Shown: positions 43,138-52,899, counted from the first letter of the stretch. The stretch: DNA of 64,000 bases from Albirhodobacter sp042466415 (GCF_042466415.1 NZ_JAXHCH010000002.1:2108001-2172000); one strand, 5' to 3'. Notes: generated from the sequence alone by a model not told the origin. Program-made: numbers and translations.

Positions 43138-46100
43138 TGGTTTTGCTCCTGTGCCGACACCGATGGAAGATCCTCGCCGACCGCTTCCCCTACGGGTTCG
43201 TTGACATCGCGCCATTCGCCGTAACGCGACAGCAAATCATAATCGCTACTATGCGTGATAAACTGAGGCGCGCGACGGGCGGTGTACCCCTGCGTAGGAC
43301 GCATATAATGTGCAATCAACGTGCGCAGTCGCGACCATGTATCCGAAAGGAGTTCTGGAGACAAAAGGCGCGGCGCGACCTCTCCCCCTCCACCCAAGCG
43401 CAGATATGTTATCCCCGCGACGGGCCGCGGCCCCAAAGCAGGAAAAGCGCCACGTTCAACCATTAACGCCTCAAGTATCAGTTGCTTATCGAAAAGCCGC
43501 ATCTCTTTATCTTTCGGCGGCTCCCCGGATTTGTAATCATAGATATGCGCCGTGCCATCTACGAGCAGGTCAATCCGATCAGGCCGTGCGGTCAATCGGA
43601 ACACCGGCTGACCGAGTTCCAGCGCACCTGATTGCTCCAACACGACCGGAGCGCCCTGTGCACGACGTTGGGTTTCGGCCTCGACAAATACAGACGCAAT
43701 CGCCTTGATCCGCGCGAGCCACAAGCGGCGCGCGGTTGGCCAGACGACCTCCTTTTCAAGGACTTCTTCCGCGATCTGAACCATCCTCTCAGGCGTGAGC
43801 GCCGTGCACCCTTCGTCCCCCACGGCCCGTGTGAATCCTTCGGCAATCAAATGCAACACTTGCCCCCGTAAGCGCGCATCGGGATTCGGGCGGATCGGAT
43901 CAAGTTTGCGAAGGCGTAAAATGCGCTTCGCGTAGATCTCATAGGGATCACGAATGAGCCGCGTGATATCCGTCACAGGTAACTCGCGCGGCCTCAAGGC
44001 CACGGGCGGACGGGGCGAGGGACGCAACGCAGGCGCGGTCGGGGTCACCTGCTCAAGGGCGTGCACCTGATCGAGCCACACCTGCCCATCTGCGCGCATC
44101 CGCGCAATCGCCTCGGGCCCGTGCTTTTCGCGCAAACCCTCCATCATATTGAGCAAACGGTTGAGCCAGCGGCTCCGCACCGTTTGGGCCTCCGAGTCGC
44201 GCACCGCACGCGTGAGCACAACCTTGGGCGCCCCCATGGCTTGCTGAAAATCATGCGCGGAAAGCCCGACTTGGCGTTCAGGCAAAAGCAATCCCGCCTC
44301 GTGCCGCATCTGACGGCTCAGCCACGGATCAGGCGCGGGCGCGGGCGGCCATATTCCCTCGTTCAGGCCTGAAAGGACGACGAGATCCGCGCCTTGGACA
44401 CGCGCTTCCAATGTTCCCCAGATGGCGATCTGGGGGTGGGCCGCCTCGCTTTCACGAACGGAATCTTCGCCCAGAAGTTCGTCTAACAGGTCACAATATT
44501 GCGGCCCTGTACATGCGCCGCCGAATTCGACCTCGGCTTGCAGACCTGCCATCACCTTTTGTGCCTGCGTCCCTGCCTTTTTCAACCATAGCTCACTTGC
44601 CTCCACCGTGCCCTCCGGCCCGGCCGCCAAAAGGGCGCAAAATGCAAGATGACGATCCAACCATTCGCGCAGATGGCCCGCGTCCGCGGGAAGCGCGGCC
44701 TCCAGAACCTGCATCAGCCATTGCGCCCAAACCCCGCTTGAAGGATCTTTCTGCGTGTCGACCCATGCCACGAGCGCCTCGGCATTCGGGAAGGCGGGTC
44801 CGTTCCGGCGCAGATGCAAATCAAGGCGTTGCGTGAACAGCTTATGCATACCGCGCCAACTGTGACCCTGAGCTTCGGCATCAAAGCTCGCATCTACCGC
44901 CAACTCCGCCCCTGTCGCGGTCAAGGGATGCTTGAGCAACACGAGAAGCGTCTCGATGGTCATAGGCTCGGTCATGGCCCGCGCGGCATGGCGCAAAAAC
45001 GTTCCGGGCGCCGTAAGCTGCAACGGTTCCCCCGCGCTATCGTCGGGCACAATCCCCCAACGACCCAAAGCGGCGGCGACGCGGCGCGTCAAAGTCCTGT
45101 CGGGCGTAATGAGCGCAGATCGCGTTCCATTCTCGGCCGCCTCACGCAACACCAGCGCGATTGCCATGGCTTCTCGCGCGACGTCAGGTGCCTCAATCAG
45201 GGTAATACCGGACATCGCCTCGTCTAGATCGGGCAATGATTTGCCTTCATCAATCCATTGATCGGTGACGGGCGCAGGACGCAATGCCAAAGACACAACT
45301 TGGTTGCGCGCGGGCGCAGGGGCCAGCGAATTGGCCCAATCACGCACCTCTTGCGGCGTAATACCCGCAGATGCACACAGCGCCGCGAACCTATATTGCG
45401 GGTGATCCTCGATCGGCATCTTCCCTTGCGAAAGCGTTGCCCAGACCGATGCGGGCATATCCGCATCAAATCCCGGCAGGATCACCGCCCCTTGCGGCAG
45501 ATTTGCAACCGCACGCATGAAGGCGGAAGTCGCGCCACGCGAGCCCGTGGAACCCGCGATCAAGATTGGATGCGATGGCGGAACCTTCGCCCATTGATCG
45601 CTTAGATGGTCGATCACAAGCCGCTGGCGCGCATCCCCATCGGGCGCATCCGTATCGTCAAAGAATTGCGTAATAATGTTGATGAAGCTGAGGCTTTTCT
45701 GCCAATGCGCCGCATGATTGGCCGCGATATTGAGTTGCGCAAGCGCCGTGGGGTGAACGTTTTCTTGCTGCATCTCCGCCAGCAGGCCCGACAAACTATC
45801 CGCGAGCGAATAAAGATTCGCTCCTGCCGCGAAATCCGGCATCGTTTGCGTTAAACCGGACACAAGCTGCGCAAGCTCCAACCGACGGCGCAAAGACGGG
45901 ACCGCTGGCGGTATATGCGCAAGGGGCAGATGTGCGAGATCGGTAAGCAAACGCAACCTTGGCAGCAGGCGCGCCCCGCGACGATCAAATGCCTCACGAA
46001 CATGCCGCAGCATGCGCGAGGTGTTCAGGTAGACCTCGACACGCGCCATCTCATGCGGCGGCGCATCCTTCATCCGGTCGATTAGACCGTCTACAAAAGC

Positions 46101-46163
46101 CTGCGGGAAGTCAGCGCCAAGCGGCAATCCGAAGAACCGAGGGGAGCTTTGCGCTTCAAACAT
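43134..46163 (-). CDS. addB: double-strand-break repair protein AddB
   Basis: The second AddAB subunit, 1009 residues. The N-terminal half is an inactivated helicase-like domain; the C-terminal nuclease has the Asp/Lys pair in IYDYKSGEPPKDKEMRLFDKQLILEALMVE. The motif SGLNEGIWPPAPAPDPWLSRQMR is typical of alphaproteobacterial AddB. It overlaps the murU-like gene by eight bases and addA by four, so it is in the tsaE-amgK-murU-addB-addA run. Confidence 0.95.
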   Translation of the reverse strand: MFEAQSSPRFFGLPLGADFPQAFVDGLIDRMKDAPPHEMARVEVYLNTSRMLRHVREAFDRRGARLLPRLRLLTDLAHLPLAHIPPAVPSLRRRLELAQLVSGLTQTMPDFAAGANLYSLADSLSGLLAEMQQENVHPTALAQLNIAANHAAHWQKSLSFINIITQFFDDTDAPDGDARQRLVIDHLSDQWAKVPPSHPILIAGSTGSRGATSAFMRAVANLPQGAVILPGFDADMPASVWATLSQGKMPIEDHPQYRFAALCASAGITPQEVRDWANSLAPAPARNQVVSLALRPAPVTDQWIDEGKSLPDLDEAMSGITLIEAPDVAREAMAIALVLREAAENGTRSALITPDRTLTRRVAAALGRWGIVPDDSAGEPLQLTAPGTFLRHAARAMTEPMTIETLLVLLKHPLTATGAELAVDASFDAEAQGHSWRGMHKLFTQRLDLHLRRNGPAFPNAEALVAWVDTQKDPSSGVWAQWLMQVLEAALPADAGHLREWLDRHLAFCALLAAGPEGTVEASELWLKKAGTQAQKVMAGLQAEVEFGGACTGPQYCDLLDELLGEDSVRESEAAHPQIAIWGTLEARVQGADLVVLSGLNEGIWPPAPAPDPWLSRQMRHEAGLLLPERQVGLSAHDFQQAMGAPKVVLTRAVRDSEAQTVRSRWLNRLLNMMEGLREKHGPEAIARMRADGQVWLDQVHALEQVTPTAPALRPSPRPPVALRPRELPVTDITRLIRDPYEIYAKRILRLRKLDPIRPNPDARLRGQVLHLIAEGFTRAVGDEGCTALTPERMVQIAEEVLEKEVVWPTARRLWLARIKAIASVFVEAETQRRAQGAPVVLEQSGALELGQPVFRLTARPDRIDLLVDGTAHIYDYKSGEPPKDKEMRLFDKQLILEALMVERGAFPALGPRPVAGITYLRLGGGGEVAPRLLSPELLSDTWSRLRTLIAHYMRPTQGYTARRAPQFITHSSDYDLLSRYGEWRDVNEPVGEAVGEDLPSVSAQEQNQ

Positions 46164-46848
46164 CTTCACCTCGCAGCATCGCCTCCGCGAGTGGGATTGA
46201 GTCAGGACGACCAACATCGCACCAACGGCCTGCGAGAACCGTGCCGAATAACCGTCCCTCCGCCAACATTTTGTCCCACACCAAATTCAGCGAGAACGCG
46301 CGCTCGTGAACATCGGCCAATCCTGCGGGATCAATGATCTGCAAGCCGGTGTAGACATACCCCTTCCCCCGCGCGAGGCGCCCATCCGCGCCAAGGCTGA
46401 AATCGCCCTCGCCACGATACCCGACCGCATGAGATGTTGGAACGAGCAGCAAAAGCGCGCTCATCTTGTCGGGATCCCACGCCGCCCCAAGCCGCGAGAT
46501 GATCTGCTCGCCCTGCCACACGGCGTCGGTATTCAACGTGAAAACTGGCCCCGTTCCTAAAAGCGGAAGCGCTTTGCGCAACCCACCGCCCGTTTCTAGG
46601 ATTTCGTCACTCTCGTCAGAAATCGCAACCAGTAGCGGCGCGAGATGTGCCCGAACTTGATCAGGCAGATAATGGACATTCGCCGCAACCCGCGAAATTT
46701 CGGCTCCATGAACCAGATCAAGTGCGTAATCGATGAGTGGCCGCCCTTGCACTTGGACCATCGGCTTGGGGCGATCTTTCGTCAACGCGCCCATCCGCGT
46801 ACCAAAGCCTGCCGCAAATAGCATTAACGCGTCCGGAGTGTTCCGCAT
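46156..46848 (-). CDS. MurU-like nucleotidyltransferase
   Basis: A 230-residue nucleotidyltransferase with the signature LFAAGFGTRMGALTKDRPKPMVQVQGRPLIDYALD and the metal-binding NTDAVW. It resembles MurU, which makes UDP-N-acetylmuramate from MurNAc-1-phosphate, and it follows an AmgK-like kinase, the partner in the Pseudomonas cell-wall recycling route that bypasses MurA. Sugar-nucleotide specificity cannot be read here; a mannose-1-phosphate activity is the alternative. It overlaps both neighbouring genes. Confidence 0.8.
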   Translation of the reverse strand: MRNTPDALMLFAAGFGTRMGALTKDRPKPMVQVQGRPLIDYALDLVHGAEISRVAANVHYLPDQVRAHLAPLLVAISDESDEILETGGGLRKALPLLGTGPVFTLNTDAVWQGEQIISRLGAAWDPDKMSALLLLVPTSHAVGYRGEGDFSLGADGRLARGKGYVYTGLQIIDPAGLADVHERAFSLNLVWDKMLAEGRLFGTVLAGRWCDVGRPDSIPLAEAMLRGEDV

Positions 46849-47843
46849 TGATCTTTAATCCTTTGCAGTAAAGCGTCAGTCGGCGCAGGAGTCGCCGCGT
46901 AAAATTCATCTGCCAATGTCGCGAGGTTGGGGTGCGATAGATTGCGTTCTATGTAGCCCCAAGTTCTCGGGATGAGGTCAACATACGCGGCTTTTCCTGC
47001 TTGCAAACAAAGCCGCGTGAAAATCCCCAAGATACGTATCGAGCGCTGCGCACCAATCAGCGCGTAAGCAGCCTTAAAATCTGCCAAGTCGTAACCGGCA
47101 GACTGGGCGTAGTAATCCCTCTCGGAGGCCTCGACGAGAAGGCTCACATCTCGTCGCGCATCTTGCAAGACAGACACCAAATCATATGCGGGATGCGCCG
47201 TAACCGCATCTTGGAAATCCAGCAAGCCGAGTCGCGCGACACCTTCGCGCTCCGGAAGCCATAGCAGATTTTCAGCGTGGAAATCACGAAGACACATCAC
47301 GCTTGTCACAGGCGCTAACCGGCCGTAGGCCCTCGCAAGCGCCTGCGGAGTGGCGAAATCGGCGCGCGCGCGGCCTGCGGCGGGCAAATACCAATCGCCG
47401 CAGAGCGAAGTCATCTCGCCGAAATTACTAACATTGATCCCCGGCAAATCCTCGGGCGCCGCGTGGGTATGTAGCGCGAGCAGAAACCGCGTAATCTCGC
47501 GGTAAAGTTCATCCTCCCGGCACGGTGCTTTGGCGACGAGGCGGGCGACTAGATCGTCCCCTAGATCCTCTAACAAGACATAGCCCTGCGCGGCAGATTG
47601 CGCCAAAATACGCGGTGCCGAAAACCCCGCATCATTGAGCCACCCGGCGATGCGCACGAAGCGCCCGATCTCGTCTTCCGCATCCTCCGCGATCATCAAG
47701 ACGGCGTTGTCGGCACCGGCCTCCGGCGTCAGGCGCTCATACCGACGAGCCGAGGCATCTCCGGCGAGCGGTGCCCGATGCGCAGTTCCCCAACCAGCGT
47801 CCGCTAAAAAGCGCAACATGGCTTGATCATTTGCTGCCGTCAT
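46824..47843 (-). CDS. AmgK-like anomeric sugar kinase (aminoglycoside phosphotransferase fold)
   Basis: A 339-residue APH-fold kinase. The catalytic loop is MCLRDFHAENLLWL and the metal site is GLLDFQDAVTAHPAYDLVSVLQDARR. Paired with the MurU-like gene, this matches AmgK, which phosphorylates MurNAc/GlcNAc at C1. The ATG at 47843 (MTAANDQAMLRF) is the likely start. It overlaps tsaE by four bases. Confidence 0.82.
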   Translation of the reverse strand: MTAANDQAMLRFLADAGWGTAHRAPLAGDASARRYERLTPEAGADNAVLMIAEDAEDEIGRFVRIAGWLNDAGFSAPRILAQSAAQGYVLLEDLGDDLVARLVAKAPCREDELYREITRFLLALHTHAAPEDLPGINVSNFGEMTSLCGDWYLPAAGRARADFATPQALARAYGRLAPVTSVMCLRDFHAENLLWLPEREGVARLGLLDFQDAVTAHPAYDLVSVLQDARRDVSLLVEASERDYYAQSAGYDLADFKAAYALIGAQRSIRILGIFTRLCLQAGKAAYVDLIPRTWGYIERNLSHPNLATLADEFYAATPAPTDALLQRIKDQCGTLRTR

Positions 47844-48331
47844 AAATCCGCCCCTGCCAATCGTTCGGCCCACCGATTATCGCCGTAAAGGCGCGCTGTC
47901 CGCCCGTCACCATAGAGTCTGAACGCTATGCGTAGGGCATCGCTAGGGAGGTGCGGGCCAAGCCGATCCGGCCACTCGACGAAACAGAGCCCATTGCCAA
48001 AGGCGTCGGTCAGGCCAAGCTCATCGACCTCTGACGGATTGGAAAGCCGATAGAGATCTGCATGCCAAATCTCCACGCCTTCCGCCTCATAGGTCTGGAC
48101 AAGGGTGAAGGTCGGGCTTGGGACATCTTCCCAAATCCCATGCAGCGCAAGGATTTCTTGGATCACCGATCGCGCGAAATGAGTTTTTCCCGCGCCAATC
48201 TGACCGTCGAGCAAAACCGTATCGCCAGCATTCAGAATTGTAGCAAAAGCCGCACCTAATCGTCCCGTTGCCTCAGCGTCGGGGAGGTGTAGCGTCAAAA
48301 TCGGATCGGTGAGCGCGTCATGTTCAATCAT
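47840..48331 (-). CDS. tsaE: tRNA threonylcarbamoyladenosine biosynthesis ATPase TsaE
   Basis: A 163-residue ATPase for t6A tRNA modification, working with TsaB and TsaD. The P-loop is DGQIGAGKTHF at residues 42-52, followed by VPSPTFTLVQTYEA and WHADLYRLSNPSEVDELGL, the conserved TsaE sequences. It is the first gene of the minus-strand run through addA, and MtaB in this window acts on t6A, so the same modified base is served. Confidence 0.95.
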   Translation of the reverse strand: MIEHDALTDPILTLHLPDAEATGRLGAAFATILNAGDTVLLDGQIGAGKTHFARSVIQEILALHGIWEDVPSPTFTLVQTYEAEGVEIWHADLYRLSNPSEVDELGLTDAFGNGLCFVEWPDRLGPHLPSDALRIAFRLYGDGRTARLYGDNRWAERLAGADL

Positions 48332-48378
48332 GCTCGCAGTCTTATCCTGCCCAGCCTCCGCTGCAAGCCGCTATGCGC

Positions 48379-49965
48379 CTAACTGAGAATTCGCTGGTGT
48401 TCTGCGCAAAGCGGTTCACCTGCGCTCGAGACAGACGACGGTAACGAAAATCCGATCAACGTCCCGCCTGCCGACATTGGAACAACGCGACACGTCAAAA
48501 CCAGCCCGTTCTTACGGGTTATAGTGTGCGACCAAGGCTCGCGTTTACCGAGTTGATCGGCAAACTCTTGGATTTTCGAAAAGGCCTCAGCCTCCTCGCA
48601 ATGGGATTTCCAGCCTTTGATAGCATCCGATATCAACGTTCGGCCCAGCGTTTCAGACGGGTCAACACCCCACATCCGCACATAGGCCGCATTCGACAAG
48701 ATCAGATCACCGGAGGATTGGAAGACCGCGATCGCCTCTCCAAGCGTGTCAAGAACCTCATTCCCCAGCTCAAGATCGGCGCGGAAACGGCGTGTCAGTG
48801 AGATTTCGGAGGAAATATCGTCAAACAGGAACGCGATAGCGCCGTCGGGATGCGGCCGCCCCGTCACACGGTAAGTCTGGCCAGACGGTAGGCTCCAGAT
48901 TTCCGTATGATCGCCAGAGGACGCCGCCTTTTCGAGCGCGGACATTTGCTGTCGCCAGCTGCGATAATTCTTTGGCTCGGGCATCACCCGCCCCTCGCGG
49001 AGATGGTCGAAGAAGGCGTAAAGCGTTGGACGGACCGCGAGGAATTCGGCGCTCAAGCCGAGCAAATCCAGCAAGGCGGGGTTGAAGATCTCTAAGGTCC
49101 GTTGGCGATCAAATATCGCAAGGCCGATTGGTAAATCCGCAAAGGCTTTGGAAAGCGTATTCACAAACTCACGCAAAGAGCGTTCTGCCCTATCTGGTGA
49201 GTCACTCGGCAGCGCAAAATGGAGCGCGCCATTCTCCAGCAGTTGCGAGTGACATTCATACCAGTGCACCCGGTCGTCATCGCCATCGACTTTCAGCCGG
49301 CGCGGAACGGTGCCCGTGCCCATCGGCGTATTCGCGAAAATCCGTGGGAGCGGCCATGCCAATACATCATCCGTCAGATTCAGTGCCCCGGACCTTAAGA
49401 TATACGCGCGATTTGCCCATGTCACAGAGCCATCGGAGCTTTCACGCCACGCCAAAATCGGCGCGCGATCAACGGTATTGCGAAGCAAATCCAGCTCGTC
49501 CTCCAACGCTCGTTGGCTCAACCCGTCAACCAAGACACCGTGCCCTTCCGCATCCGGATCGATCAGCGTGATGCGCGCCATTCCGTTCACGCTTTCAGCG
49601 ACGAGGCGGATCGGGGCGTGCTCGCCAGGGGAGAGGCGAGAGGACATTTCGAGGCGGCCCTCCTCTGCCAAGCGGCCCATCGTTTGGAGGAAATTCGTAA
49701 ACCGAGGGATCAGAAAAGCTGCGAGCCGTGCCCAATCCGTGTGCGCGACAGGCGCAACCTCTAGCAATCGATGCGCGCTCGCAGTGGCATCGAGCAAATC
49801 CTCCCCGTCAAACAAGAAGACGGTTTGCTCCAATCGGTCTCCCGTTGAAAGCCGGAGCGCGGCGCTTTTTCTGGTCGAGCCAGTCGCCGCGAGGATCATG
49901 AGGGCCACGACCGCCGAGGCGACGGACGTTGTCACAATGATAACCGCCAAGATCCAATGGTCCAA
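48379..49965 (-). CDS. membrane-anchored PAS-domain protein without a kinase domain
   Basis: A 528-residue protein with an N-terminal membrane segment (WILAVIIVTTSVASAVVALMILAAT). A long variable region is followed by PAS-like domains (about 285-395 and 405-515, with LPIGLAIFDRQRTLEIFNPALLDLLGL and LGEAIAVFQSSGDLILSNAAYVRMWGVDPSETLGRTL). There are no histidine-kinase H or ATP-binding motifs. It lies between regB and tsaE on the same strand. It may sense a signal for another protein; the function is unknown. Confidence 0.75.
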   Translation of the reverse strand: MDHWILAVIIVTTSVASAVVALMILAATGSTRKSAALRLSTGDRLEQTVFLFDGEDLLDATASAHRLLEVAPVAHTDWARLAAFLIPRFTNFLQTMGRLAEEGRLEMSSRLSPGEHAPIRLVAESVNGMARITLIDPDAEGHGVLVDGLSQRALEDELDLLRNTVDRAPILAWRESSDGSVTWANRAYILRSGALNLTDDVLAWPLPRIFANTPMGTGTVPRRLKVDGDDDRVHWYECHSQLLENGALHFALPSDSPDRAERSLREFVNTLSKAFADLPIGLAIFDRQRTLEIFNPALLDLLGLSAEFLAVRPTLYAFFDHLREGRVMPEPKNYRSWRQQMSALEKAASSGDHTEIWSLPSGQTYRVTGRPHPDGAIAFLFDDISSEISLTRRFRADLELGNEVLDTLGEAIAVFQSSGDLILSNAAYVRMWGVDPSETLGRTLISDAIKGWKSHCEEAEAFSKIQEFADQLGKREPWSHTITRKNGLVLTCRVVPMSAGGTLIGFSLPSSVSSAGEPLCAEHQRILS

Positions 49966-50068
49966 CGCCGCATTCTCCGATCACGCGTTCTATCGGGAGA
50001 GGTTCGTCAATAATAGTTAATGTCGCGTTAATCTTGATTGATCGATAGAGCGAAGCGGCGCGAATTGT

Positions 50069-51439
50069 CTACTCGAATGCCATATTTGCGCCCAGCCCGC
50101 CGGACGTCTCCGCCAGCAAACGCTCGAGCGGCCAGGTGACCTCCACAATCGCTCCGCGATCAAGCCCCGCCTCCGATGCCGTCAAAAACGGGTCACTCCC
50201 ATTCGTGAACGACAGGCGCGCGCCCGTGCGCTCCAACAACGTCTTGGCGATAAACAGCCCTAGCCCCATCCCGTCATATCCAGGGCGCGCGGCATCTGTG
50301 CGTTTGGACGCCAAGAAAGGGTCACCGATACGGCCCAAAAGCCCTGCCGGATACCCCGGCCCGTCATCGGAGATACGTACGGTCAGCGTCTCGTTCGTCC
50401 AAGACGCATCAACCCAAACGGTCGATTGTGCGAAATCCACTGCGTTTTGCACAAGGTTCCGCAACGCGTGGATCAACTCGGGATAGCGATAAATAATTGG
50501 CTGGCGTTGCGGCGCGCCACCTTGCCCGACACCCTCAAAATGGACGTCCTTCCCGCGCGCCGTATGGGGCTCAGCCGCCTCTCGCAAAACCGCCAGAAGC
50601 GGGGCCGAGCGCAGATGGAGATCATCTTTTCCCGCACGCCCCATCGATTGCAGAATATCGCGGCATCGATCGGCTTGCGCGCGGATCAACAATGCATCTT
50701 CACGGTGATCTTCGCGGTCCAGCTCATCGGCCAATTCGGCGCTCACGAGCTTAATCGTCGCCAAAGGCGTACCCAGTTCATGCGCCGCCGCGGCCACAAC
50801 GCCGCCAAGATCGGTCAGCTTTTGCTCACGCGCCAAGGCAAGCTGCGTCGCGATCAGCGCATCCGCCATCGAATGATTCTCTGTCGCGATCCGGTGCGTA
50901 TAGACGCCGAGGAATATAACGCCGATCACGATCGCCAGCCAAAACCCGAAGAGAAACAGCCGCGGCACCTGTAAAAGCGTCCCGTCGTCAAATTGCAAAG
51001 GCAAGGCCGTCACCGCAATCAACGAGACCACCACGATCGTCACGACGCCAAGAAAAATGGTCGCGCGGGTCTGCAGCGCAGTCGCGGCAATCGTCACAGG
51101 AACAATAATCAGCAGCGCGAACGGGTTTTCGAGCCCCCCCGTCAACCCCAGAAGCAAGGCGAGCTGCGCGACATCGAACATCAGCATCGCCAATGTTTCA
51201 CTTTCCGTCAGGCGCTTTGTCTCGGGGAACAGAAAAATGGCGACAAGATTACCCGCGACCGCCGCCCCGATCGTGAGCAAACAAAGCGGCAGGTCAATCG
51301 CGATGTCGTAGACGAGACGCGCCGCGAAAATCGCACATAACTGCCCCACAACGGCAGTCCAGCGTAGGAAAATCAAGGTTCGCAAGCGCACCCAATCGCC
51401 GTGAGCTTCGAGCGCGGGAAGATTTGATCCCTGTTTCAT
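50069..51439 (-). CDS. regB: redox sensor histidine kinase RegB/PrrB
   Basis: Global redox kinase of the RegB/RegA system, 456 residues. About six membrane segments at residues 25-180 include the quinone-binding GGLENPF motif (101-107). The phosphorylated histidine is His220 in AAAAHELGTPLATIK, and the redox-active cysteine is Cys259 in ADRCRDILQSMGR, as in Rhodobacter. The ATP-binding domain has N-box LIHALRNLVQNAVDFA and G-box DDGPGYPAGLLGR. The ATG at 51439 (MKQGSNLPALEAHGDW) is the natural start. It is divergent from senC and regA. Confidence 0.95.
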   Translation of the reverse strand: MKQGSNLPALEAHGDWVRLRTLIFLRWTAVVGQLCAIFAARLVYDIAIDLPLCLLTIGAAVAGNLVAIFLFPETKRLTESETLAMLMFDVAQLALLLGLTGGLENPFALLIIVPVTIAATALQTRATIFLGVVTIVVVSLIAVTALPLQFDDGTLLQVPRLFLFGFWLAIVIGVIFLGVYTHRIATENHSMADALIATQLALAREQKLTDLGGVVAAAAHELGTPLATIKLVSAELADELDREDHREDALLIRAQADRCRDILQSMGRAGKDDLHLRSAPLLAVLREAAEPHTARGKDVHFEGVGQGGAPQRQPIIYRYPELIHALRNLVQNAVDFAQSTVWVDASWTNETLTVRISDDGPGYPAGLLGRIGDPFLASKRTDAARPGYDGMGLGLFIAKTLLERTGARLSFTNGSDPFLTASEAGLDRGAIVEVTWPLERLLAETSGGLGANMAFE

Positions 51440-51582
51440 CGTGCGGCTCTCCTCAAGACGTCTGGGACTTTCCCGGCGCGACGACGCCTGCCCGAATGGT
51501 CGAATTGTCACATCTTCGCTGGAGGCATTGATACCGAAGCTACAATCAGCGATCAATGCGCCAAACTGATGAGGAGTTTTTC

Positions 51583-52221
51583 ATGTCCATCGCCCCGAAA
51601 ACAGCCGCGTTTCTAGCCGGAGGCGTCGCGCTAGTCGGCATCGGCGCAATGACAATTGCAACCCTTACCCGTCCCGCGGCCGATCTTTTCGCCGCATGCC
51701 GCAACGGCGCAGTGGCCGGCGGCGCGAGCACCATTGGCGGTCCGTTCGAACTGGTAGACGAAACTGGAAAAACCGTCACGAACACCGATGTCATCACCGG
51801 CCCGACGCTTGTGTATTTCGGATATACCTTCTGCCCTGATGTTTGCCCGCTCGATTTGACGCGGAACGCCGAGGCAACCTACCAACTCGACGAACAGGGA
51901 TATGACGTAACTCCGGTCTTTATATCGGTGGATGCAGAGCGTGACACGCCGGAAGTCCTTGCGGAGTTCACCGACATCATGCACCCGCGAATGATTGGCC
52001 TCACCGGCTCCGCGGAGCAAATTAAGGCCGCAAGCCAAGCCTACAAAACCTATTACAGCGTCCAGACGCCTGGCGATCCCTACACCCTTATTGATCACTC
52101 GACACAGTCATACCTGATGCTCCCCGAATACGGCTTCGTCGATTTCTTCAGTCATAACGACAGCGCCGATCTCGTGGCCGAGAAAATGGCCTGCTATCTC
52201 GAAGCCGCCGAGCAAGCGTAA
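51583..52221 (+). CDS. senC: SCO-family copper protein SenC/PrrC
   Basis: A membrane-anchored copper protein of 212 residues needed for cytochrome oxidase assembly and, in Rhodobacter, for redox signalling. One N-terminal membrane segment (FLAGGVALVGIGAMTIATL) is followed by a thioredoxin fold with the copper-binding FCPDVCP (Cys84, Cys88) and His172 in LIDHSTQSYLM. The start with GAGGAG upstream is at 51583. It sits between regB and regA, as in R. capsulatus. Confidence 0.95.
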   Translation: MSIAPKTAAFLAGGVALVGIGAMTIATLTRPAADLFAACRNGAVAGGASTIGGPFELVDETGKTVTNTDVITGPTLVYFGYTFCPDVCPLDLTRNAEATYQLDEQGYDVTPVFISVDAERDTPEVLAEFTDIMHPRMIGLTGSAEQIKAASQAYKTYYSVQTPGDPYTLIDHSTQSYLMLPEYGFVDFFSHNDSADLVAEKMACYLEAAEQA

Positions 52222-52236
52222 ACGGGCGGAGGGCGG

Positions 52237-52281
52237 CGGATAAAACCTGTGTCGGTAGACCTTTCTATCCGATTTTATCCG
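52237..52281. promoter_or_regulatory. inverted repeat between senC and regA
   Basis: CGGATAAAA at 52237-52245 and TTTTATCCG at 52273-52281 are a perfect 9-base inverted repeat, 63 bases before the regA start, with a further GGGCGG/CCGCCGCCC pair outside it. It could be an operator, an attenuator or a senC terminator; the loop is long and no T-run follows. Confidence 0.35.
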
Positions 52282-52344
52282 ATGGTTTGACCCGCCGCCC
52301 CTCTCGCCCTACATCTACCCACATCAAAGTGTTTGGGAGGTCTT

Positions 52345-52899
52345 ATGTCCGAGGATGAATTCGCTGCTCTGGGCCCAGACCGCACATTGCTGCTGGTTGA
52401 TGATGATGTGCCATTCCTAAGCCGCCTCGCACGTGCGATGGAAAAGCGCGGCTTCACCACCCTCACCGCCGAGACGGTCACGGAGGGCAAGGCGATAGCC
52501 CAGTCACGAGCGCCCGCTTATGCGGTAATCGATCTACGGCTCGAAGATGGCAGTGGGCTCGATGTCGTGGAGGCATTGCGCGAGAAACGCGCAGACGCGC
52601 GTATCGTTGTCCTTACCGGCTATGGCGCAATTGCAACCGCTGTCGCTGCGGTAAAAATGGGGGCAACTGATTACCTATCAAAGCCCGCCGACGCGACAGA
52701 TGTCACGAATGCGCTTTTAGCACGCGGAGAGTCGCTCCCCCCGCCGCCCGAAAACCCTATGAGCGCCGACCGCGTTCGTTGGGAACATATCCAGCGGGTC
52801 TATGAGCAATGCGACCGGAATGTTTCTGAAACAGCACGCCGTTTGAACATGCACCGTCGGACATTGCAGCGGATTCTCGCCAAGCGCGGGCCAAGATAA
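52345..52899 (+). CDS. regA: redox response regulator RegA/PrrA
   Basis: The DNA-binding partner of RegB, 184 residues. The receiver has the acidic pair LLVDDDVPF, phosphoacceptor Asp63 in AVIDLRLEDGSG, and YLSKPADATDV. The C-terminal helix-turn-helix (NVSETARRLNMHRRTLQRILAKRGPR) is the highly conserved Fis-type domain of RegA. GGGAGG precedes the start at 52345. Regulates redox and energy genes in the family. Confidence 0.97.
   Translation: MSEDEFAALGPDRTLLLVDDDVPFLSRLARAMEKRGFTTLTAETVTEGKAIAQSRAPAYAVIDLRLEDGSGLDVVEALREKRADARIVVLTGYGAIATAVAAVKMGATDYLSKPADATDVTNALLARGESLPPPPENPMSADRVRWEHIQRVYEQCDRNVSETARRLNMHRRTLQRILAKRGPR

Noticed and set aside
51440..51582. RegA-type GCGAC/GTCGC site between regB and senC
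   Set aside because: GCGAC-like sequences occur but I could not find a well-spaced inverted partner.
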